In this document: piece after piece, positions 1-5,060 of the stretch
Position numbering within the stretch: the stretch's first letter is position 1
Layout of the letters: each line of letters begins with the position of its first letter
Assembly (NCBI GenBank): GCA_020722645.1
Contig: DYKL01000262.1
Coordinates: forward strand, 1-5,060
DNA: 5,060 nucleotides
Direction: 5' to 3'
DNA from: Acetofilamentum sp.
GTDB taxonomy: Bacteria; Bacteroidota; Bacteroidia; Bacteroidales; JAFGUD01
Position numbers and translations under genes: made by a program
Notes under the pieces: generated by a model
Database searches by the model: none
Told to the model about the DNA's origin: nothing
The model's input: only the letters and a program-made list of their open reading frames with translations

Positions 1-24
1 GTTGCAGGTGTTTTCACCTGCAAC
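1..24. terminator. Perfect 10-bp hairpin, possible terminator of the M19-like gene
   Basis: Bases 1-10 (GTTGCAGGTG) and 15-24 (CACCTGCAAC) are perfect reverse complements around a TTTT loop. The hairpin lies 77 bp past the stop codon of the minus-strand M19-like gene, where a transcription terminator is expected. It is much more GC-rich than its surroundings. No T-run follows it on the plus strand. On the minus strand the bases after the hairpin lie outside the window, so a U-tract cannot be checked. It may also be part of a larger palindrome cut by the window edge. The hairpin is certain; the terminator role is inferred. Confidence 0.55.
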
Positions 25-101
25 CACTTACGAAAAAACTTGCGGATTTAAGGAATGATATAATCTTTTTTCATTAAACATAGCATCTTAAATACTAAAT
101 A

Positions 102-1688
102 TCAACTTATTAGCAATTTATTTTGCAATTTTGGATAATTTGTTTTTAAAAAATTCTTAACATTTTCGCCCATAAATTTATTTACAACTTCTTCGGCACT
201 TAATCCGAATGAAAGTTGCTTAAATTGTTTATTTTGGTTTAAGACATCAATCAGTGTAGTTTTTAACAAAGGCAATTTATCGGCTGTTGCAAAGGAATTT
301 GTCGGGTCAATAAAACCGTCAAAATCTGAACCTATTGTAAAAATGTTCCAAATATCGCTGTGGATTGTATCTTTTTTGTTTACTACGGCTGCAACCATTC
401 CAAGCAAATTATCAACAAAAAGCTGTGCCCATTGTTTATCTGTCCATTCGTCAGTTGCTTTTTTGCCTGCATTTTTGGGCTTTTTGCTTAAAACATTCTG
501 GTCGAAATTGATTCCAAGCAAGCCTTTAGAGTTATAAATTGCTTCAACTTCCTGAACTGCAATGTTTACTTCGTAATTGCTATACGTATCACAATTTAAT
601 CCTATATTTTCAATATAATTTAATCCTGAAAAAGCACTGTGGCTTGAAATAATCGGAATTAAATCGTGTAGATTTCGGGAATTATAATCTGATATAAAAT
701 TATAATATTCAATTCTTGCCGGAATACTCAAATGTTTTGTGTCAATCAAAATTCTTTTTCCCTCTGGTTCCTTTGCGTATTCATCAATTGATAAAAGTTG
801 TCTGATGATTCTCTGACCGTGTTCGGTTATAATGTTTCCTTTTCCCAGCATCTGGTCAATCCCCAATCTTCCGAATCCGTATATACTTTGAGCGTGTCCG
901 TTGAAACCATTGTAAAAATGATGCGACAAGGTTACAAAAAAGACAGGGTAATTTTGCTTCAGATTCCTGATATTTTTTTCTATTGTACTGAAATCAACGT
1001 CTCCGTTTTTGATTGTTTCAGAATTTCCACTGACAAATGAAGCACCACCTTCGATAGTAGGAATTACAATAAGTGTATTGCTTTCTTCGGAATAGTTTAT
1101 AAAATCATCATAAGAATATGGAATCTTTGCTATATATCCGTTTTTTTGATTAAAACATTGACTTTTGAGATAATCTAACTCTGAAATTAAAGCATTGTAG
1201 TAGTTATAATCGTTGCTCATTATTTGTTTTATTCTTTTTACGGGCAAAGAAGTAACTAAATGACCTATAATTGCTATAATTTCTTCGATAATTGCATTTT
1301 TATCTTTATGATTGTCGAAAAATTTTTCTAACTTTTTAATAACAAAATGCTTACTTCTATTATTTGTTGATAAAAAATAATCTGACAACATTTCCAAGTC
1401 GTTATCTTCTGTAATTCCAAGAGCTTCGAGCAAATCAAACCAGCCTTGTTCAATCGGATACATTGCAGTAAAAGCGACTTTCACTTTTCCATTCGCAAGA
1501 CTAGTAAAATCAGACTGGGTATAATTTTTTGCTCTGCCGCTTGGTTTGTCGGATGCAGGCTTTTTGAACCAAATATCCGCTTCTTCAGATTTTGGATTAA
1601 CACAAAATTCAGCAAAAGGTCTTAGTGTAGAATGCAGATGTAAATCAGCATATTCCAAAAAACTATTTTGTTCAGTTTTTTTTGACAT
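102..1688 (-). CDS. Peptidase M19 (membrane/renal dipeptidase)-like metallohydrolase, 528 aa
   Basis: The protein reads as a divergent member of the M19 dipeptidase family, a binuclear-zinc TIM-barrel group that cleaves dipeptides and related amides. The family's metal and active-site motifs appear in the right order: DLHLHS (residues 15-20), IEGG with the probable metal-bridging Glu213, a T-L-S-H stretch with His256, IDTKHLS with Asp316 and His319, SSHS with His350, and GSDFDG with Asp455 (453-458). Two features are odd. The first metal motif is H-x-H instead of the usual H-x-D, and the spacings between motifs are much longer than in characterised members, with about 90 extra residues between the first motif and IEGG. 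No signal peptide or membrane segment is visible, so it is probably cytoplasmic. The ATG at 1688 is preceded by an A-rich leader and a good promoter match, and the DLHLHS motif begins only 14 residues in, which supports this start. It is separated from the upstream DUF3137 gene by a repeat element, so it is probably transcribed alone. The fold is fairly sure; the substrate is unknown. Confidence 0.8.
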   Translation of the reverse strand: MSKKTEQNSFLEYADLHLHSTLRPFAEFCVNPKSEEADIWFKKPASDKPSGRAKNYTQSDFTSLANGKVKVAFTAMYPIEQGWFDLLEALGITEDNDLEMLSDYFLSTNNRSKHFVIKKLEKFFDNHKDKNAIIEEIIAIIGHLVTSLPVKRIKQIMSNDYNYYNALISELDYLKSQCFNQKNGYIAKIPYSYDDFINYSEESNTLIVIPTIEGGASFVSGNSETIKNGDVDFSTIEKNIRNLKQNYPVFFVTLSHHFYNGFNGHAQSIYGFGRLGIDQMLGKGNIITEHGQRIIRQLLSIDEYAKEPEGKRILIDTKHLSIPARIEYYNFISDYNSRNLHDLIPIISSHSAFSGLNYIENIGLNCDTYSNYEVNIAVQEVEAIYNSKGLLGINFDQNVLSKKPKNAGKKATDEWTDKQWAQLFVDNLLGMVAAVVNKKDTIHSDIWNIFTIGSDFDGFIDPTNSFATADKLPLLKTTLIDVLNQNKQFKQLSFGLSAEEVVNKFMGENVKNFLKTNYPKLQNKLLIS

Positions 1689-1722
1689 TATTTAGAGTTT
1701 TTGTTTTTATAATTTAAGAATA

Positions 1723-1753
1723 AAAATTTAGCGTTTTCAGACATATAATCAAA
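1723..1753 (-). promoter_or_regulatory. Bacteroidota-type promoter for the M19-like gene
   Basis: Read on the minus strand, TTTG (1753-1750) is followed by exactly 19 bp and then TAAATTTT (1730-1723). This matches the known Bacteroidota -33/-7 pattern TTTG and TAnnTTTG with one mismatch, in the last base. Transcription would start near 1716, leaving a leader of roughly 28 nt before the ATG at 1688. An 11-A run on the plus strand (1751-1761), a T-run on the transcribed sense strand, overlaps and extends upstream of the -33 box and could act like an UP element. This is a sequence match only. Confidence 0.55.
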
Positions 1754-1767
1754 AAAAAAAACTTACT

Positions 1768-1799
1768 GTTTCAGATTTGAAATCATTATTGTCCGAAAC
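1768..1799 (+). repeat. Left terminal inverted repeat
   Basis: This arm pairs with 2097-2128. The inner 20 bases, AAATCATTATTGTCCGAAAC (1780-1799), are a perfect reverse complement of 2097-2116; the outer 12 match at 9 positions. The arm itself begins with GTTTC and ends with GAAAC, so each end of the element is also a small palindrome. Confidence 0.8.
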
Positions 1800-1823
1800 C
1801 TTGTATTAAAAATTTGTCGCTAG

Positions 1824-1877
1824 CCTACTCATACGCTTTGCGTCATTACGACCACGAGGAACGAAGTAGGAAGTAAT
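1824..1877. repeat. REP-like palindromic core
   Basis: This GC-rich segment resembles the interspersed bacterial repeat I recall as roughly TCATTGCGAGGAACGAAG followed by GCAATCTC; this comparison is from memory, not a search. Here CATTACGA, CGAGGAACGAAG and GTAATCTC occur in the same order. Two nested complementary pairs are visible: CCTAC (1824-1828) with GTAGG (1866-1870), and ATTAC (1845-1849) with GTAAT (1873-1877). They interlock, so they are alternatives or a pseudoknot rather than one simple stem. A short ACGC-TTT-GCGT stem lies between them at 1833-1843. Confidence 0.55.
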
Positions 1878-1885
1878 CTCTTTGA

Positions 1886-1960
1886 GTCTGCTTCGCAAAG
1901 CCTCGCAGAGATGGTCTGCTTCGCAAAGCCTCGCAGAGACGGTCTGCTTCGCAGAGACGA
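1886..1960. repeat. 28-bp-period tandem repeat, 2 full units and 1 shortened
   Basis: Two 26-bp stretches are identical (1886-1911 and 1914-1939), beginning GTCTGCTTCGCAAAG and ending CTCGCAGAGA, with a period of 28 bp. A third unit (1942-1960) begins and ends the same way but lacks 10 internal bases, consistent with deletion between two CGC triplets. The third unit folds as TCTGC-TTC-GCAGA. The period is not a multiple of three and no reading frame spans the array, so it is not coding. Confidence 0.8.
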
Positions 1961-2062
1961 AAAGTCTGGAAAAAATGTAAGCAGCAAAACTTGGAGTTAT
2001 TGTGGCTTTTAATACATAGTTTTAATCGAAATCAACTTTTTATAACTATTTAAAATACAACT

Positions 2063-2096
2063 ATAAAACGTAATGTGTTTAAAAATAACGTTTTAT
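2063..2096. repeat. 9-bp stem-loop inside the right arm of the element
   Basis: ATAAAACGT (2063-2071) is a perfect reverse complement of ACGTTTTAT (2088-2096) with a 16-nt loop. It separates the main right inverted repeat (2097-2128) from the secondary inverted segment (2048-2060). The left arm has only one extra base at the equivalent place, so the hairpin looks like an insertion in the right arm. It could also act as a weak terminator for the upstream minus-strand operon, but there is no clear U-tract. Confidence 0.55.
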
Positions 2097-2128
2097 GTTT
2101 CGGACAATAATGATTTGAAATTCGAAAC
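2097..2128 (-). repeat. Right terminal inverted repeat
   Basis: This is the inverted copy of 1768-1799; see that entry for the match. GTTTCG at its start and CGAAAC at its end make this arm palindromic at its borders. It lies about 70 bp past the stop codon of the DUF3137 gene. Confidence 0.8.
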
Positions 2129-2197
2129 CTGATTTTCTCTTGCTTTTTTAGATTTACAATCCGAATTTGCAGAAAAAATAAAACTTTTCACAATTTT

Positions 2198-3145
2198 TTA
2201 TTCTGCTGATGTATTGGACATTCCTTTTGTTACGTAATTTGTAATTGTTTCGAGAATATTGTAATATTTTGCAAAATCTTCGTAAAACTGACGAATTGTA
2301 CTTTCGGAAATAGTTTCATTCAATTTCAGAATAAAAGCATCTCTTCGGTTATCAATGCCAAAATAAACTTTATTATCACGCCAACCTGCAAAAACAGGAT
2401 TTACTGTTGCTAAACCTTTCAGATAAACTCTGAAATCTTCATTTAAAAGCTCTTTGGTCTTTTTTTCGTCTTTTGTCCAGACTGCAAAATATTTTTCAAA
2501 ATCAGAGTCTTCTTCTATTTTGATAAGTTTTTGATTCAAACGTGTAATATCAACTTTTTGCAACAAACGTCCAAGTCCTCCAAAAACTTTTTCGACATTA
2601 TCAGGTATAATTGTAGTATAAGAAAATTTTTGTTCTGTTTCCACAAACCCGAAAGGACCGCTGAAAACAGTAGTAGTTTTGCCTTCACCCTGTTTTGTTT
2701 TTACTACTAATTCTCCAATTCCAAAGTCCATTCCATTAATTTTCCCCAAAAAAACATCATCAACATATATGTTGCTTGAAGATTTGAAAAAACCGGCATT
2801 TTTGAATTGTTGAGGTAAATTATTATCCTTCAATGAATATAAAAAATTCGGGTCTATTCCAATCAACAAATCACCTAATATTCTGGCTTTCAACTCTTTA
2901 TTAGCTTTTTTCTTGATAAAATAATAATATACAAAACCAAAAAGAATTCCAACGGCAACAAGTATCAAACCTTCTGCTATTCTCATAAATGCGAGCAAAA
3001 GACCAACGACTAAAATAGCACCGCCAATGAGAAAAGCCATCATCAAACCTTTTCTTGTCTTTGCTTTTGACTCTAAACGTGTTTTTTCAAACTCTTCGTA
3101 ATTTAAAGTTCCCTGATTCTTAACTTCTTCAAAAGATTTTAACAT
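2198..3145 (-). CDS. DUF3137-type membrane protein, 315 aa
   Basis: The N-terminus is charged and probably helical (residues 1-33). Two closely spaced hydrophobic helices follow (about 34-54 and 57-77), separated by only a few residues, and then a basic stretch (KKK at 78-80), which suggests a hairpin anchor with both ends in the cytoplasm. The remaining 235 residues form a soluble domain. Its pattern of alternating strands, including a segment around FGIGELVVKT and a following FSGPFGFVET, matches my recollection of the DUF3137 family, as does the overall length. The family has no established function; members are often found in genomes near LemA-type genes, but none is present here. The start lies 18 bp past the ridA stop on the same strand, so the two genes are probably co-transcribed. 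No obvious catalytic motif is visible. Family assignment is moderately sure; function is unknown. Confidence 0.75.
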   Translation of the reverse strand: MLKSFEEVKNQGTLNYEEFEKTRLESKAKTRKGLMMAFLIGGAILVVGLLLAFMRIAEGLILVAVGILFGFVYYYFIKKKANKELKARILGDLLIGIDPNFLYSLKDNNLPQQFKNAGFFKSSSNIYVDDVFLGKINGMDFGIGELVVKTKQGEGKTTTVFSGPFGFVETEQKFSYTTIIPDNVEKVFGGLGRLLQKVDITRLNQKLIKIEEDSDFEKYFAVWTKDEKKTKELLNEDFRVYLKGLATVNPVFAGWRDNKVYFGIDNRRDAFILKLNETISESTIRQFYEDFAKYYNILETITNYVTKGMSNTSAE

Positions 3146-3163
3146 AGCGTTTAATTTTAATTG

Positions 3164-3541
3164 TTATTTAACAGCAATTGTTTCAATTTCAATCATAACA
3201 CCCAAAGGAAGATTTGCAACCTGATAAGCGGCTCTTGCAGGTGGATTTTGAGTGTAATATTTGCCGTAAACTTCATTCATTGCAGAAAAATTGGCAATAT
3301 CTGATAACAAAACAGTTGATTTTACAACATCTGTGAATTTATAACCGGCTTGGGTTAGAATTGCAGAAATATTTTTCATTACTTGCTCTGTTTGTTCGGT
3401 AATACCGCCTTCGATAATTTTTCCGGTTTCTGAATTGATTGGAATTTGTCCTGAAATGTACAAAGTTCCGTTTGCTTCTACTGCCTGACTATAAGGACCA
3501 ATTGCTTTGGGTGCATTTGGAGTACTGATAATTTTTTTCAT
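3164..3541 (-). CDS. ridA: RidA family reactive intermediate/imine deaminase, 125 aa
   Basis: RidA hydrolyses reactive 2-aminoacrylate and related enamine/imine intermediates made by PLP enzymes such as threonine dehydratase, releasing ammonia and a keto acid. It works in the cytosol as a homotrimer. The protein is full length for the family and collinear with E. coli RidA. It has the IGPYSQ motif with Tyr17, SGQIP with Ser30-Gly31, the catalytic arginine in PPAR (Arg103, equivalent to E. coli Arg105) and Glu118 in the C-terminal IEIE motif (equivalent to Glu120). The arginine places it in the deaminase-active RidA subfamily rather than the Arg-less Rid groups. The cysteine that follows the arginine in E. 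coli is alanine here. It is the first gene of a probable two-gene operon with the DUF3137 protein and is divergent from the propeller gene. The ATG at 3541 gives the canonical N-terminus. Confidence 0.95.
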   Translation of the reverse strand: MKKIISTPNAPKAIGPYSQAVEANGTLYISGQIPINSETGKIIEGGITEQTEQVMKNISAILTQAGYKFTDVVKSTVLLSDIANFSAMNEVYGKYYTQNPPARAAYQVANLPLGVMIEIETIAVK

Positions 3542-3786
3542 GATAATTTAATTTTTTTATTTATTTTCGTCAAAAATATAAAAATTTACCTTAAAAAAAT
3601 TAATATCATTGCATATTATTTATAAAACATCAAAATTAAAGCTTATAAAACTAAAAATCAGATATTTAACTAAACAAAAAATCAAAAATTTACACTTCTT
3701 TATGGGAAAAATATTAAAAACATTTTTTTCAATAAATCTTTAAAATTAAAACACTTAACATAATAATCATAAAAAAACATACTAAT
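3542..3786. other. Very AT-rich divergent intergenic spacer
   Basis: This spacer lies between the divergent starts of ridA and the propeller gene. It consists largely of A and T runs. Apart from the ridA -7 candidate I see no convincing paired promoter boxes for the plus-strand gene, since TTTG does not occur on the plus strand here. I see no strong hairpin, tRNA-like structure or open frame. A run of seven A (3771-3777) about 10 nt before the plus-strand ATG is the kind of A-rich leader used in Bacteroidota instead of a Shine-Dalgarno sequence. Confidence 0.6.
3571..3578 (-). promoter_or_regulatory. Candidate -7 box for ridA
   Basis: Read on the minus strand this is TATTTTTG, a perfect match to the Bacteroidota -7 consensus TAnnTTTG, about 30 bp before the ridA start codon. 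The expected TTTG about 17-20 bp upstream is degraded to TTTT within a T-run, so only half of the promoter is convincing. The AT-richness of the spacer raises the chance of a random match. Confidence 0.4.
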
Positions 3787-5060
3787 ATGAAAAAATTATA
3801 TTCCTTTTTTGTTGTATTTTTTATAAATATTTTATTTATAAACGGACAAAATTTCATCGAAACTCAAAAAATTAAATCTGCAGATGGCGAAGAAGGTGAC
3901 AGATTCGGTTATTCTGTTGATATTTCAGATGATTTTGCAATTATTGGTTCATACAGAGACGATGACAACGGTTCAGATGCAGGCTCTGCTTATATTTTTA
4001 ATTATGACGGTGATAACTATATACAAATATCCAAATTACTTGCAGATGATGGTGGTGTAGAACATTTATTCGGTAAATCATCAGGAATTTTTGATGATTT
4101 TGCAGTTATTGGAGCTCCTTTTGAAGACGAGAATGGCTATGGTTCAGGAGCAGCTTATGTTTTTACTAATCAAGGAACTGAATGGACGCAAACACAAAAA
4201 TTACAACCCGACGACATTGAAATTTACAAATATTTCGGGCAATCAGTTGCCATTGATGGCGATTTTCTGGTTGTTGGAGCTGACGGCGATGACACACACG
4301 GTAATTTTTCAGGTGCGGCTTATGTTTTCAAAAATAATTCAGGAAACTGGGAGCAAGTGGCAAAATTAACTGCCAGTGATGGTGCCGAAAGTGACCATTT
4401 CGGTAAAGATGTGAGCATTTCGGGCGATTTTGTTGCTGTTGGTTCTTATGGTGATGATTCATACAAAGGTTCAGTTTATATTTTTTACAATAATGAAGGA
4501 ACTTGGGAGTTTTCTCAGAAACTGACAGCTTCTGATGCTGCTTCCTTAGATTATTTTGGTTGTGATGTGGCAATTTATGGCAATTACGTTGTGGCAGGTG
4601 CATTCGGACAAGATGACAACGGATCCGAATCGGGAGTTGCGTATTTGTTTGAATATCAGACCGACACTTGGGTTGAAATTGCTAAACTTATAGCCTCTGA
4701 CGGAGAAGCTTATGATGATTTCGGATATTCTGTTGATATTTATGACAGTTTGATTGTTGTTGGTGCTGACGCTAATGCAGAACACGGCTATTTGACAGGT
4801 GCTGCCTATATTTATACAACTTCTGCCGAAGGAAATACAGAAGAAAAGCAGAAAATTTCGGCAAGTGATGTCCAAATAGAAGATTATTTCGGTTTTCCGG
4901 TTGCAATTGACAAAAATAATATTTTAGTTTCGATGGTATATGATGATGACAATGGAACGAATGCCGGAGCAACTTATTTTTTCAAAACGGAAGTTTCAGA
5001 ACTTTCAGAATATTCTGAAAATTTTAAAATATATCCAAATCCGGCAAAAAATTATTTTAT
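3787..5060 (+). CDS. Secreted FG-GAP repeat (seven-bladed propeller) protein with T9SS sorting domain, partial at 3' end
   Basis: The frame is open from the ATG at 3787 to the window edge: 424 codons plus two bases, with no stop. Residues 1-21 are a signal peptide (Lys2-Lys3, then a hydrophobic stretch, with cleavage likely around Gly20-Gln21). Seven FG-GAP-like repeats follow, each with the order K-[LI]-x-A-x-D, F-G-x-x-V-x-I, V-V-G-A, an acidic D-D-x-x-G loop and A-Y-[IV]-F. The FG pairs start at residues 40, 95, 150, 205, 257, 312 and 368. Seven such units predict a complete seven-bladed beta-propeller; the acidic loops may bind calcium. Residues 413-424 (FKIYPNPAKNYF) are the start of a type IX secretion C-terminal sorting domain, so the protein is probably exported through T9SS and anchored on the surface or released. 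Some 60-70 more residues are expected past the edge. Blade 4 is 3 residues shorter than most, and blade 7 lacks the V-G-A motif. Ligand and role are unknown. Confidence 0.92.
   Translation, partial: MKKLYSFFVVFFINILFINGQNFIETQKIKSADGEEGDRFGYSVDISDDFAIIGSYRDDDNGSDAGSAYIFNYDGDNYIQISKLLADDGGVEHLFGKSSGIFDDFAVIGAPFEDENGYGSGAAYVFTNQGTEWTQTQKLQPDDIEIYKYFGQSVAIDGDFLVVGADGDDTHGNFSGAAYVFKNNSGNWEQVAKLTASDGAESDHFGKDVSISGDFVAVGSYGDDSYKGSVYIFYNNEGTWEFSQKLTASDAASLDYFGCDVAIYGNYVVAGAFGQDDNGSESGVAYLFEYQTDTWVEIAKLIASDGEAYDDFGYSVDIYDSLIVVGADANAEHGYLTGAAYIYTTSAEGNTEEKQKISASDVQIEDYFGFPVAIDKNNILVSMVYDDDNGTNAGATYFFKTEVSELSEYSENFKIYPNPAKNYF
3904..4986 (+). repeat. Seven FG-GAP-like protein repeats (about 165-bp period)
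   Basis: These coordinates run from the first F-G pair to the end of the last Y-x-F strand of the propeller gene. The F-G codons begin at 3904, 4069, 4234, 4399, 4555, 4720 and 4888, giving spacings of 55, 55, 55, 52, 55 and 56 residues. The K-[LI] strand that opens each unit has the same spacing (residues 28, 83, 138, 193, 245, 300, 356). The repeats are conserved in protein pattern but clearly diverged in DNA, so they are old duplications rather than a recent tandem expansion. Confidence 0.85.

Larger units (their letters stand above)
1768..2128. repeat. Composite MITE/REP-like element with about 32-bp terminal inverted repeats
   Basis: Most of the 509-bp gap between the DUF3137 and M19-like genes is this non-coding element. 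Its ends are inverted copies: 1768-1799 against 2097-2128, 29 of 32 positions matching, with a perfect 20-bp core (1780-1799 against 2097-2116). A second, weaker inverted segment lies just inside (1801-1813 against 2048-2060, 11 of 13). The middle (about 1841-1960) is about 53% GC by direct count, in strong contrast to the AT-rich flanks, and contains a REP-like palindrome and tandem repeats. I see no protein-coding frame. Only the dinucleotide CT is duplicated at the two outer borders, so a target-site duplication is not convincing. It could be a miniature inverted-repeat element that carries or was invaded by a REP-type sequence. Confidence 0.65.

Noticed and set aside
343..1040. Two plus-strand open frames of 64 and 80 residues (343-537 and 798-1040)
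   Set aside because: They lie inside the minus-strand M19-like gene, whose conserved motifs span the same bases. They have no recognisable domains and are antisense shadows.
1886..1960. CRISPR array
   Set aside because: The 26-bp identical units are separated by only 2 bp, so there are no spacers, and no cas gene is nearby.
1768..2128. Target-site duplication flanking the repeat element
   Set aside because: Only the dinucleotide CT is shared at the two outer borders (1766-1767 and 2129-2130), which is not distinguishable from chance.
2169..2206. Rho-independent terminator at the end of the DUF3137 gene
   Set aside because: GCAGAA (2169-2174) can pair with TTCTGC (2201-2206), but the stem is only 6 bp, overlaps the coding end, has a long loop and is not followed by a T-run on the minus strand.
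3603..3610. Plus-strand -7 box for the propeller gene
   Set aside because: TATCATTG is one mismatch from TAnnTTTG, but it has no TTTG upstream at the right distance and lies about 180 bp from the start codon in very AT-rich DNA.
4091..4369. Plus-strand open frame of 92 residues
   Set aside because: It is a +1 frame shadow of the propeller gene, which keeps its FG-GAP repeat pattern unbroken through this stretch.
4328..4972. Three minus-strand open frames of 66-109 residues (4328-4603, 4546-4875, 4772-4972)
   Set aside because: They are antisense to repeats 4-7 of the propeller gene, overlap each other, and have low-complexity compositions rich in His, Asn and Cys. None resembles a real protein.

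Overview
The window looks like chromosomal DNA from a member of the Bacteroidota. Three things support this. It is very AT-rich. It has a promoter of the Bacteroidota type (TTTG, 19-bp spacer, TAnnTTTn) and A-rich leaders without clear Shine-Dalgarno sites. One gene encodes a secreted repeat protein whose visible C-terminus begins a type IX secretion (Por) sorting domain. I cannot name a genus from the sequence.

Layout from left to right. A perfect 10-bp hairpin occupies the left edge (1-24). Next is a minus-strand gene for a 528-residue metallo-dipeptidase-like protein of the peptidase M19 type (102-1688), with its own candidate promoter at 1723-1753. The 509-bp gap at 1689-2197 holds no gene. 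It holds a composite repeat element of about 360 bp (1768-2128) bounded by inverted repeats of about 32 bp. The core of this element is GC-rich, with a REP-like palindromic part and a 28-bp-period tandem repeat. Two minus-strand genes 18 bp apart follow: ridA (3164-3541, upstream) and a two-helix membrane protein of the DUF3137 type (2198-3145, downstream), probably one operon. A very AT-rich 245-bp spacer separates ridA from a divergent plus-strand gene that starts at 3787 and runs off the right edge. That gene encodes a secreted protein with a signal peptide, exactly seven FG-GAP-like repeats of about 55 residues (a probable seven-bladed beta-propeller) and the start of a T9SS sorting domain.

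How the genes work together: RidA is a housekeeping cytosolic deaminase for reactive enamine/imine intermediates. The DUF3137 protein is a membrane protein of unknown role that is probably co-transcribed with it. The M19-like enzyme is probably an independent cytoplasmic hydrolase, and the propeller protein is an independent exported surface or secreted protein. I see no sign of a coordinated defence, mobile or biosynthetic system. The most unusual content is the composite repeat between the DUF3137 and M19-like genes, followed by the divergent M19-like enzyme.
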